This document shows positions 6,320-12,362 of a DNA stretch of 12,362 bases, one piece after another. The translations under genes were made by a program, and so were the position numbers. This DNA is from an uncultured Bacilli bacterium (GTDB lineage Bacteria > Bacillota_I > Bacilli_A > RF39 > UBA660). The stretch is from NCBI GenBank assembly GCA_947588665.1, contig CANPYU010000020.1:1-12362 (forward strand), read 5' to 3'. A model generated the notes under the pieces. That model was not told the DNA's origin, ran no database searches, and was given only the letters and a program-made list of their open reading frames with translations. How positions within the stretch are numbered: position 1 is the stretch's first letter; every line of letters begins with the position of its first letter.

Positions 6320-7072
6320 ATGCTTAATATTACAAATTTAACAGTTACAGCTTTAGATAAAACAATAATTCATGATTTAAATCTAACTATAAATGATGGT
6401 GAAATCCATATTTTAATGGGTCCTAATGGTACAGGAAAAAGTACCATCTGTAAAGTTTTACTCCATCACCCTGATTATACTATAAAAAAAGGCGATATAA
6501 TATTTGATAATTCCTCCATTAAAGATCTAGATACTACTAGTATTAGTCGTAAGGGCATGTTTTTACTTAGCCAAAATCCTATAGAAGTAGAGGGCATTAC
6601 AAATGCCGAAATGCTTCGTAATGCTTTATCTGAAAGATTAAATAAACGTATTGATATCTTTGAATTTAACAAAAAATTAAATGAAATTTGTGAAATAATA
6701 AATATGCCTAAATCATATGTTCATCGGGATTTAAATTTTAATATGAGTGGAGGCGAAAAAAAGAAAAATGAATTATTACATTTATTTATTTTAGAACCGA
6801 AATTTATTATTTTAGATGAAATTGATTCTGGCCTAGATATTGATGCTTTAAAAATAGTTGGGGAGTCTTTAAGAAAATATTATGATAAATATAAGCCTTC
6901 CATTTTAATAGTTACCCATCATGCTGATATTTTAAAATATTTTGATGATTATCAAGTTCATATTATGAAAGATGGAACAATCATCAAAAATGGTCCTAAA
7001 TCTTTAGTAAAAGAAATTGAAACTAAAGGATTTGGGACACCTGCTATTAATGGGACTGATAAAAATGAATAA
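6320..7072 (+). CDS. sufC: SufC, ATPase of the SUF iron-sulfur cluster assembly complex
   Basis: SufC is the ABC-type ATPase that binds SufB/SufD and powers Fe-S cluster assembly on the scaffold in the cytoplasm. All the expected motifs are present in 250 residues, the normal length. They are Walker A GPNGTGKST (34-42), the Q-loop at Gln85, the signature MSGGEKKKNELL (142-153), Walker B FIILDE (162-167), the D-loop SGLD (170-173) and the switch His200 in VTHH. The signature followed by KKKNELL and the DEIDSGLDIDAL run are typical of SufC rather than of transporter ATPases. It is preceded by GGTGG (6309-6313) and its end overlaps the next gene by eight bases, which suggests coupled translation. 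It opens a four-gene operon with the SufB/D-like protein, SufS and SufU. Confidence 0.96.
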   Translation: MLNITNLTVTALDKTIIHDLNLTINDGEIHILMGPNGTGKSTICKVLLHHPDYTIKKGDIIFDNSSIKDLDTTSISRKGMFLLSQNPIEVEGITNAEMLRNALSERLNKRIDIFEFNKKLNEICEIINMPKSYVHRDLNFNMSGGEKKKNELLHLFILEPKFIILDEIDSGLDIDALKIVGESLRKYYDKYKPSILIVTHHADILKYFDDYQVHIMKDGTIIKNGPKSLVKEIETKGFGTPAINGTDKNE

Positions 7073-7736
7073 ACTATTATTGGTAGAGGATAATAAAATA
7101 AAAACAGGTACTTATGAATTAGATTATCACCATGATTCCACCCTTGATCTTGATGGCGATATATCTTTATTTAGTTATGATAAAGAAAATTATAATTTAA
7201 ATATTAATATGTTAGATAATGCCATTTTAAGAAGTGAATTTGTAAGTTTTATTAAAAAAGATTTAAATTTAACTATAAATATTAATAATAATAATGATTT
7301 AACATTAAATTATTTGATTATTAATAAAGGCACAAATACAGTTAAAATTACTATTAATATGCTTGGTAATGCTAGTTTAGCTAATATAAAAATTCGTGTT
7401 ATTAATAAAACTTCCGCGAGTAAAGCCAATATTATTTGTGATGGTTTAATAAAAGCTAATACTGTAGATAATGAGTTAACAGAAGATTTAAAAGGCCTTA
7501 TCACTAATAATGATACTATTAAAATTAGTCCTAATTTATTAGTTAAAACCAATGAAGTTATTGCTAATCATAAAGTAACAATTAGTTCTTATAATTCTAA
7601 CGAATTATTTTATTTAATGAGTAAAGGGCTAAGTAAATCTTTAGCACAAGAACTTATTTTAAAAAGTTTTACTACAAGCCTTTTTAATGAAAAATATAAA
7701 GAACAAATAAAAATGGAGGTGAAAATACATGAATAG
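7065..7736 (+). CDS. SufB/SufD-family protein reduced to the core domain
   Basis: Members of this family partner SufC in the Fe-S scaffold complex. The C-terminal half shows the family signature: GLITNNDTIKISPNLLV (144-160), EVIANHKVTIS (164-174) with His169 in the position of SufD His360, and LFYLMSKGLS (181-190). The upstream part is a repetitive beta-strand pattern, as expected for the beta-helix. At 223 residues it is about half the usual size (400-plus), so the N-terminal domain is missing. There is one cysteine (Cys125), which I cannot confirm as equivalent to the SufB catalytic cysteine. I chose the ATG at 7065; an in-frame ATG at 7017 lies well inside sufC and adds 16 residues unlike the family. 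It overlaps sufC and sufS by eight bases each. It could be called sufD from position, but a single protein serving as SufB/D scaffold is also possible. Confidence 0.85.
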   Translation: MNKLLLVEDNKIKTGTYELDYHHDSTLDLDGDISLFSYDKENYNLNINMLDNAILRSEFVSFIKKDLNLTININNNNDLTLNYLIINKGTNTVKITINMLGNASLANIKIRVINKTSASKANIICDGLIKANTVDNELTEDLKGLITNNDTIKISPNLLVKTNEVIANHKVTISSYNSNELFYLMSKGLSKSLAQELILKSFTTSLFNEKYKEQIKMEVKIHE

Positions 7737-8925
7737 AGAAGATTTTCCACTTTTAAAAGAAGATATTATTTATTTTGACAATAGTGCAACTAGCCTAAAA
7801 CCAACAAGTGTTATTGAAAAAATGAATGAGTATTATCGCGATTATCCCGCCAATGCTCATCGAGGTGACTATGACTTATCTTATCGAGTAGATAAAGAAT
7901 ATGAAGAAACCCGCGAGTTAGTCAAAGAATTTATAAATGCCAAATATTTAGAAGAAATAGTTTTTACGAGTGGCGCTACCGAAAGTTTAAATATGATTGT
8001 TAATGGTTTTTTTGCTAATTATTTAGAAAGTGGCGATGAAGTATTAATAACTACTAGTGAACACGCATCAAATGTTCTTCCCTGGTTTCGTCTGGTTAAT
8101 AAATTAGGTATTAAAGTTAATTATATTCCTTTAGATAATAATTATTATGTAACTTTAGATAATGTGAAAAAAGCTATTACTCCTCAAACTAAAGTAATTA
8201 GTTTAGCTGGAATTACCAATGTTATTGGCGATAAAAGACCAATTAAGGAAATTGCTAAATTAGCTCATGATAATAATATTTTCATGGTCGTTGATGGTGC
8301 CCAAATGGTTCCTCACATGAAAGTAGATGTCGAAGATTTAGACCTTGATTTTCTAGCTTTTTCTGCTCATAAAATGTGTGGACCAACCGGAGTAGGTGTG
8401 TTATATGGCAAAAAAGAGTTATTAGAACACTTAGAACCAATTAACCTTGGAGGAGGTATGAATGAGTCTTTTGATAATCCAGAGGAAGTATATTTAAAGC
8501 CTCTACCTACCAGACTAGAAGCTGGTACTCAAAATATTGCCGGAGTTATTGGCCTTGGGGAAGCTATTAAATATTTAAATAATATAGGGATGGATAAAAT
8601 AGGGGAACAAGAACACAAATTAAGGAAATACTTAATAGACAAATTATTGCCTATAAAACATATTGATATTATCAATATTGAAAGTGACTCCGGAATTGTT
8701 GCTTTTAATGTTAACAAAGTTTTTAGTGAAGATGTTGCCTATTATTTAAATAAATATAATATATGTGTGAGAGCCGGTAATCACTGTGCTAAAATTTTAA
8801 AATCCAGTGTTGGAGTTACCAATACAGTAAGAGTAAGTTTATATTTTTATAATACTTATGAAGAAATAGATAATTTAGTAGAATTATTAAACGATTATGA
8901 AAGAATAGTAAAAGAGATGATATAA
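7729..8925 (+). CDS. sufS: SufS cysteine desulfurase
   Basis: This PLP enzyme removes sulfur from L-cysteine, leaving alanine, and passes the persulfide to SufU for Fe-S cluster assembly. The length (398) is normal. The PLP lysine is Lys215 in FSAHKMCGPTG. Cofactor contacts His112 (SEHASN), Asp189 and Gln192 (VDGAQ) are present, as are Arg348 (VRAGNHC) and the catalytic Cys353. The numbering is shifted by a constant 11 from E. coli SufS (K226, H123, C364), so no internal insertion exists between these residues. The short segment around Cys353 is of the group II (SufS/CsdA) type, which needs a sulfur acceptor, in agreement with sufU next door. A strong GGAGGTG (7715-7721) precedes the ATG, which overlaps the previous gene by eight bases. 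sufU starts at the base after its stop codon. Confidence 0.96.
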   Translation: MNREDFPLLKEDIIYFDNSATSLKPTSVIEKMNEYYRDYPANAHRGDYDLSYRVDKEYEETRELVKEFINAKYLEEIVFTSGATESLNMIVNGFFANYLESGDEVLITTSEHASNVLPWFRLVNKLGIKVNYIPLDNNYYVTLDNVKKAITPQTKVISLAGITNVIGDKRPIKEIAKLAHDNNIFMVVDGAQMVPHMKVDVEDLDLDFLAFSAHKMCGPTGVGVLYGKKELLEHLEPINLGGGMNESFDNPEEVYLKPLPTRLEAGTQNIAGVIGLGEAIKYLNNIGMDKIGEQEHKLRKYLIDKLLPIKHIDIINIESDSGIVAFNVNKVFSEDVAYYLNKYNICVRAGNHCAKILKSSVGVTNTVRVSLYFYNTYEEIDNLVELLNDYERIVKEMI

Positions 8926-9351
8926 ATGGATCCAGATATTAAAAGAGCAATTATTATGGAAAACTATCAAAATCCTTTAAATCGTGAGAGGAAGGACGAT
9001 AGTAGTTATACAAAAGTAAATACAAATAATTCTAGTTGTATAGATAATTTAGATATTTATATTAAATTTAATGGTGATATAATTGAAGACATTACATTTG
9101 ATGGTGAAGCTTGTGCAATATCTATTTCTGCCACTTCAGTAATGATTGGTAATTTAATTGGTAAAACTAAAAAAGAAGCCTTGGATTATATTCATAATTT
9201 TTATCAAATGACTAATGGTGAAAAATATAATGAAGACTTATTAAGAGATGGTATTGCTTATAGTGAAATATATAAACAAGGTAATCGCAAAACTTGTGCT
9301 ACTCTACCATTTAGAGGATTAGAAAAAGCTATTTTAGAAAGTTTAAAATAG
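8926..9351 (+). CDS. sufU: SufU zinc-dependent sulfurtransferase
   Basis: SufU accepts sulfur from SufS through a zinc-ligand swap, and is the Gram-positive counterpart of SufE. The four zinc ligands of the family are visible: Cys38 and Asp40 in SSCIDN, Cys63 in GEACAIS, and Cys124 in NRKTCATLPF, where the preceding Arg121 is also conserved. Asp in second place distinguishes it from IscU-type scaffolds working with IscS. The length (141) is typical. It begins immediately after the sufS stop with only a weak purine-rich site (AAAGAGATG) upstream, so translation is likely coupled to sufS. Its last codons form the left arm of a strong terminator, so the operon ends here and no sufB follows, unlike the common sufCDSUB order. 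Confidence 0.93.
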   Translation: MDPDIKRAIIMENYQNPLNRERKDDSSYTKVNTNNSSCIDNLDIYIKFNGDIIEDITFDGEACAISISATSVMIGNLIGKTKKEALDYIHNFYQMTNGEKYNEDLLRDGIAYSEIYKQGNRKTCATLPFRGLEKAILESLK

Positions 9352-9359
9352 CTTTTTTT
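9323..9359 (+). terminator. strong intrinsic terminator at the end of the suf operon
   Basis: Bases 9323-9336 pair with 9344-9357 in an uninterrupted 14-pair stem with a seven-base loop, and the T run continues to 9359. The sufU stop (9349-9351) is inside the descending arm, so the stem codes for the last SufU residues. Confidence 0.85.
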
Positions 9360-9372
9360 CCTATCTTTTTCG

Positions 9373-9381
9373 TGATATAAT
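9373..9381 (+). promoter_or_regulatory. extended -10 promoter of the fmt operon
   Basis: TGATATAAT is a perfect extended -10 element. The region 17 bases upstream is the terminator T run (TTTTTT), a poor -35. Start near 9388 would coincide with the AGGTGA ribosome binding site, giving an almost leaderless message. Confidence 0.5.
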
Positions 9382-9398
9382 AAAAATAGGTGATGTTT

Positions 9399-10331
9399 AT
9401 GCAAAATCTAAAAGTCATATTTATGGGAACTCCTGAATTTGCTTGTCCTGTTTTAGAGTCTTTAATTAAAAATACCAATGTTATTTTAGTAGTTACTCAG
9501 CCTGATAAGCAAATAGGCAGAAAAAAAGAGTTGGTTTTTTCTCCAGTTAAAACATTAGCCTTAAAAAACAATATTAAAGTTTTTCAACCAGAAAAGATTA
9601 AAACTGATTATGAGCTATTAAAAGAAAGTAAACCTGATTTAATTGTAACATGTGCTTATGGTCAAATAGTACCCGTAGAAGTTTTAAATATTCCTCGTTT
9701 AGGTTGTATAAATGTTCATGCATCAATTCTTCCCAAATACCGGGGAGGTGCACCCATTCATCGAGCTATTATGAACGGTGAAACAAAAACTGGAGTAACT
9801 ATTATGTATATGGATGAAGGTATGGATACTGGTGATATCATCAAATCTTCATCAATTCCAATAAAAAAAGAAGATACTACTGCAACAATGCATGATAAAT
9901 TAAGTATTTTAGGAGCAAATCTTTTACTAGAAGTATTACCAAACATTATAGCAAGCACAGTAAAAAGGATCAAACAAAATGATAATGAAGCAACTTATGC
10001 TAAACTAATTAAAAGAGAGGATGAACATCTAGATTTTAATAAGTCAGCCGAAGAAGTTAACAATCATGTCCGAGGCCTTAATTCATGGCCTTTAGCTAAT
10101 TTCCACCTAAACGGTGAGGAAATAAAAGTATTAGAAGGCTATATAGGTGAAAATACTGAAGAACATCCAGGAAAGATTATTTCTCTTAAAAAAGATGCTC
10201 TTGGTATCGCTTGCCAAGATAAAATATACTATGTAACAAAATTAAAACCCAGTGGCAAAAAAACTATGCTTGCAAAAGATTATTTAAATGGACTTAAAAA
10301 AGAAAATTTATTAGGAGTTATAGTAAAGTAG
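9399..10331 (+). CDS. fmt: methionyl-tRNA formyltransferase
   Basis: This enzyme formylates initiator Met-tRNA with 10-formyltetrahydrofolate, needed for bacterial translation start. The N-terminal Rossmann-like domain begins with VIFMGTPEFA. The catalytic Asn105 and His107 are in INVHASILP and Asp143 in GMDTGDI, with the RGGAPIHRA loop between them. The C-terminal OB-like domain starts near LNSWPLANF. The length, 310 residues, is normal. I chose ATG 9399 because AGGTGA (9388-9393) lies five bases before it; the GTG at 9390 and ATG at 9393 fall inside that site. It opens a cluster with a membrane protein, rlmN and prpC. The peptide deformylase gene that often precedes fmt is not here. Its TAG stop overlaps the next ribosome binding site. 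Confidence 0.96.
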   Translation: MQNLKVIFMGTPEFACPVLESLIKNTNVILVVTQPDKQIGRKKELVFSPVKTLALKNNIKVFQPEKIKTDYELLKESKPDLIVTCAYGQIVPVEVLNIPRLGCINVHASILPKYRGGAPIHRAIMNGETKTGVTIMYMDEGMDTGDIIKSSSIPIKKEDTTATMHDKLSILGANLLLEVLPNIIASTVKRIKQNDNEATYAKLIKREDEHLDFNKSAEEVNNHVRGLNSWPLANFHLNGEEIKVLEGYIGENTEEHPGKIISLKKDALGIACQDKIYYVTKLKPSGKKTMLAKDYLNGLKKENLLGVIVK

Positions 10332-10340
10332 GTGTTGTAA

Positions 10341-11024
10341 ATGAGTACTAAAAAAAGTACATCACAATTAAAAACCCAAATAAAAGAACTTAAAAAAACT
10401 TCCAAAGGGCAAGCTATTTTAAAGCTTATCTATTGGATTATCTTTTTTATAGTTATTATTGTCTTTTGTCTAATTGTCTCTCTTATTTCTCCCCAAAAAA
10501 TAAATGAGAACGAAAAACAAACTCCTCCTATTGAAGAACAAATAAAAGAGGAACCAGAATATATCTTACCATCTGAAGCTTTAACTCTTGATACTTATTT
10601 AAATGCCAAAAATAAGCTAATATCTAAAGAATATAATTATAATTATGAAATAGTAATTGATAATATTAAATATATTTATAATGGCACTAAAAATGAATTA
10701 ATGGACACAGGCTATAAAGAAAGTCCCACCGGTACTATAAAATATTATATTGATACCACCGGAACTTATCAAGAAACTACTACTGAAAAAACACCCATAA
10801 TTAATTTATATGAAAATATAGATGTTACATACTTAAACTTAAACTTTTTAGATAATTTAATTTCTACTTTAGAATTTAAATTAAATCATACTAGTGATAA
10901 TTATTTATATGAACTTAGTAAAGATAACATAAATTATCAAATAGAACTTGAAAATACTACCTATAATCTTAAATTTATTAGTATTATCGGTCCGAATTAT
11001 AATTACAAATTAACCTTTAATTAG
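10341..11024 (+). CDS. single-pass membrane protein of unknown function between fmt and rlmN
   Basis: I do not recognise a family. The 227-residue product has a Lys-rich cytoplasmic start (1-28) and one clear membrane span (about 27-49). A Pro/Glu-rich linker (51-74) and an outer domain of about 150 residues rich in Tyr, Asn and Thr with alternating, beta-like patterns complete it. The positive N-terminus predicts the C-terminal part outside the cell. No lipobox, sortase signal or enzymatic motif is visible. The start follows AGGTG (10330-10334), which overlaps the fmt stop, and rlmN begins 10 bases after its end, so it is part of one operon. In many Firmicutes this position holds rsmB, a 16S rRNA methyltransferase; this protein has none of its motifs and is not a remnant of it. 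Confidence 0.75.
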   Translation: MSTKKSTSQLKTQIKELKKTSKGQAILKLIYWIIFFIVIIVFCLIVSLISPQKINENEKQTPPIEEQIKEEPEYILPSEALTLDTYLNAKNKLISKEYNYNYEIVIDNIKYIYNGTKNELMDTGYKESPTGTIKYYIDTTGTYQETTTEKTPIINLYENIDVTYLNLNFLDNLISTLEFKLNHTSDNYLYELSKDNINYQIELENTTYNLKFISIIGPNYNYKLTFN

Positions 11025-11034
11025 GGAGGTAAGC

Positions 11035-12060
11035 ATGAAAAGAAATATATTTGATTTAACAAAAGAAGAATTAGAAGCCTATTTTTTAAGCATTCAAGAA
11101 AAAAAATTTAAAGCTACTCAAGTATATGAATGGTTATATCAAAAAAAAGAGTTTAACATTGCTAATTTTTCTAATATAAAAAAAGAAGTTCAAACTAAAT
11201 TGGAAGAAGACTTTAATACAGATTTAATTAAAATTGAAAAAAAGCAAGAAGATAATTTAACTAAAAAATATTTATTTCGTCTTTTAGATGATAATTTTAT
11301 TGAAGCAGTAGTTATGTTTCATGATTATGGAAATTCCATCTGTGTTTCTAGTCAAGTAGGGTGCAACATGGGCTGTAAATTTTGTGCTTCTGGTAAATTA
11401 AAGAAAGTTCGTAATTTAGAGGCCTATGAAATAGTAGAGCAAATTCTTGTGATAGAACAAGATCTAAATATTAGGATTAGCAGTGTTGTTATTATGGGTA
11501 TTGGCGAACCATTAGATAATTATGATAATATTATTCGTTTTATAAAAATAATTAATGATGCCAAAGGACTTCAAATAGGCGCTCGCCATATTACTTTATC
11601 TACTTCTGGTTTAATCCCCAAAATATATGAATTAAGCAAATTTCCTTTACAAATAAATTTAGCCGTTTCTCTTCATGCACCTAACAATAAATTACGAAAC
11701 GAACTTATGCCTGTAAACAAAGTGTACAATATTGAGGCGTTAATTAAAGCAATTAAAGATTATTTGAGTGTTACTAGTAGACGAGTTACTATAGAATATG
11801 TTATGCTAGATAATGTAAATGATAGTTTAGAAAATGCATCTGAATTAGCTAATATTTTAAAAGGATTAAATATTTATGTTAATTTAATTCCTTATAATGA
11901 AACTAATTCTGCAGATTTTAAACGTAGTAGTAAAAATAAAATTATGGCTTTTTATGATACACTTAAAAAAGCTAAAATAAACTGTACTATTAGGCGAGAA
12001 TTTGGTTCTAATATAGATGCAGCCTGTGGACAGTTAAGAGGGAGTATGAATAAAATATGA
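11035..12060 (+). CDS. rlmN: RlmN, dual-specificity radical SAM RNA methyltransferase
   Basis: RlmN methylates C2 of A2503 in 23S rRNA and A37 of some tRNAs. The 4Fe-4S cluster ligands are Cys110, Cys114 and Cys117 in GCNMGCKFCAS. The two catalytic cysteines correspond to E. coli Cys118 (here Cys103, ICVSSQ) and Cys355 (here Cys331, DAACGQL). MGIGEPLDNYDN (154-165) is the SAM-binding GEP region. An N-terminal helical accessory domain precedes the barrel. The length, 341, is in the normal range. The resistance relative Cfr shares these cysteines, but the housekeeping neighbourhood favours RlmN. A strong AGGGAGGT (11023-11030) precedes the ATG. The TGA stop overlaps the start of prpC as ATGA. 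It is the only complete gene here ending in TGA. Confidence 0.95.
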   Translation: MKRNIFDLTKEELEAYFLSIQEKKFKATQVYEWLYQKKEFNIANFSNIKKEVQTKLEEDFNTDLIKIEKKQEDNLTKKYLFRLLDDNFIEAVVMFHDYGNSICVSSQVGCNMGCKFCASGKLKKVRNLEAYEIVEQILVIEQDLNIRISSVVIMGIGEPLDNYDNIIRFIKIINDAKGLQIGARHITLSTSGLIPKIYELSKFPLQINLAVSLHAPNNKLRNELMPVNKVYNIEALIKAIKDYLSVTSRRVTIEYVMLDNVNDSLENASELANILKGLNIYVNLIPYNETNSADFKRSSKNKIMAFYDTLKKAKINCTIRREFGSNIDAACGQLRGSMNKI

Positions 12061-12362
12061 AATCATTTTATCTAACTGATACTGGTCGAGTTAGAACTCA
12101 TAATGAAGACAGTGTGACAATATTAAAGAATGCTAGTAATGAATATTTGATGGTTGTTTGTGATGGTATGGGTGGCCACAGAAAAGGTGAAGTAGCTTCC
12201 TCCATGGCTATCGCATCTTTAGGCACAAGATTCAATAAAATATCTTCTATTGGTTCTAAATTAGATGCGGTAAATTGGTTAAACGACAGTGTGAATGAAA
12301 TAAATAAATCTATTTTAGAATATGCCGAAGCTAACCCAGATTCCACAGGAATGGGAACAACA
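12057..12362 (+). CDS. prpC: PrpC/Stp-type PP2C Ser/Thr protein phosphatase, cut by the window end
   Basis: These phosphatases need two metal ions and reverse phosphorylation by PASTA-type Ser/Thr kinases, acting on cell-wall, division and translation proteins. The first 102 residues are visible. TDTGRVRTHNEDS (7-19) carries the first motif with Asp18, VVCDGMGGHRKGEVAS (33-48) the second with Asp36 and Gly37 at the metal site, and TGMGTT (97-102) begins the next. The remainder, including the C-terminal metal-binding aspartates, lies beyond the window. The ATG shares four bases with the rlmN stop (ATGA), so translation is coupled. In related genomes a prkC kinase gene usually follows, which is expected just downstream here. 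Confidence 0.92.
   Translation, partial: MKSFYLTDTGRVRTHNEDSVTILKNASNEYLMVVCDGMGGHRKGEVASSMAIASLGTRFNKISSIGSKLDAVNWLNDSVNEINKSILEYAEANPDSTGMGTT

Noticed and set aside
7017..7064. Upstream start for the SufB/D-like gene
   Set aside because: It lies deep inside sufC, adds 16 residues that do not fit the family, and the ATG at 7065 gives the same eight-base overlap style as the next junction.
9390..9398. GTG at 9390 or ATG at 9393 as the fmt start
   Set aside because: Both fall inside the AGGTGA ribosome binding site; the ATG at 9399 is correctly spaced and gives the usual N-terminus.
12051..12075. TGA read as tryptophan (mycoplasma code 4)
   Set aside because: All genes reach family length with TGA as stop, tryptophans are TGG, and the rlmN TGA forms a normal ATGA overlap with prpC.

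Overview
The window is strongly AT-rich, densely packed bacterial DNA. Every recognisable gene except the sortase is on the + strand. Consensus sigma-70 promoters, GGAGG-type ribosome binding sites, a class B sortase, SufU and a PrpC-type PP2C phosphatase point to a low-GC Gram-positive (Firmicutes/Bacilli). The small, merged genes suggest a reduced lineage such as the uncultured RF39/Mycoplasmatota-related Bacilli, but that placement is inference. The genes fit the standard code: all reach family length without reading TGA as Trp, and rlmN ends in TGA.

Layout. (1) 1-2265: the 3' part of a dNMP-kinase-like P-loop gene, apparently broken at the very edge of the window, followed one base later by an unusually short alanyl-tRNA synthetase. 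A terminator lies inside the end of alaS. (2) 2279-3811: a promoter region, then a PfkB-family sugar kinase with a low-complexity tail overlapping a small stand-alone Smr-domain gene, closed by a terminator. (3) 3870-4811: a class B sortase on the - strand with its own promoter and a two-way terminator. (4) 4846-6260: two tandem, perfect-consensus promoters with two interleaved 9-bp inverted repeats, driving two genes I do not recognise. (5) 6270-9359: an Fe-S cluster assembly operon, sufC - core-only sufB/D-like gene - sufS - sufU, with no sufB in view, ending in a strong terminator. (6) 9373-12362: fmt - single-pass membrane protein - rlmN - prpC (cut by the window end). This matches the common Firmicutes fmt-rsmB-rlmN-prpC cluster, except that an unrelated membrane protein stands where rsmB is expected.

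How the genes work together. alaS charges tRNA-Ala, fmt formylates initiator Met-tRNA, rlmN methylates 23S rRNA and tRNA, and prpC probably reverses Ser/Thr phosphorylation. SufS takes sulfur from cysteine, SufU accepts it, and SufC plus the SufB/D-like protein would form the scaffold. The sortase would attach proteins to the wall, but no substrate is encoded here.

The most interesting points are the regulatory block at 4846-4993, the minimal SufB/D-like protein without a visible SufB partner, the AlaRS lacking the beta-barrel and C-Ala regions, and the repeated placement of stop codons inside terminator stems. I found no mobile element, CRISPR array, tRNA or rRNA gene. No gene-free stretch exceeds 300 bases.
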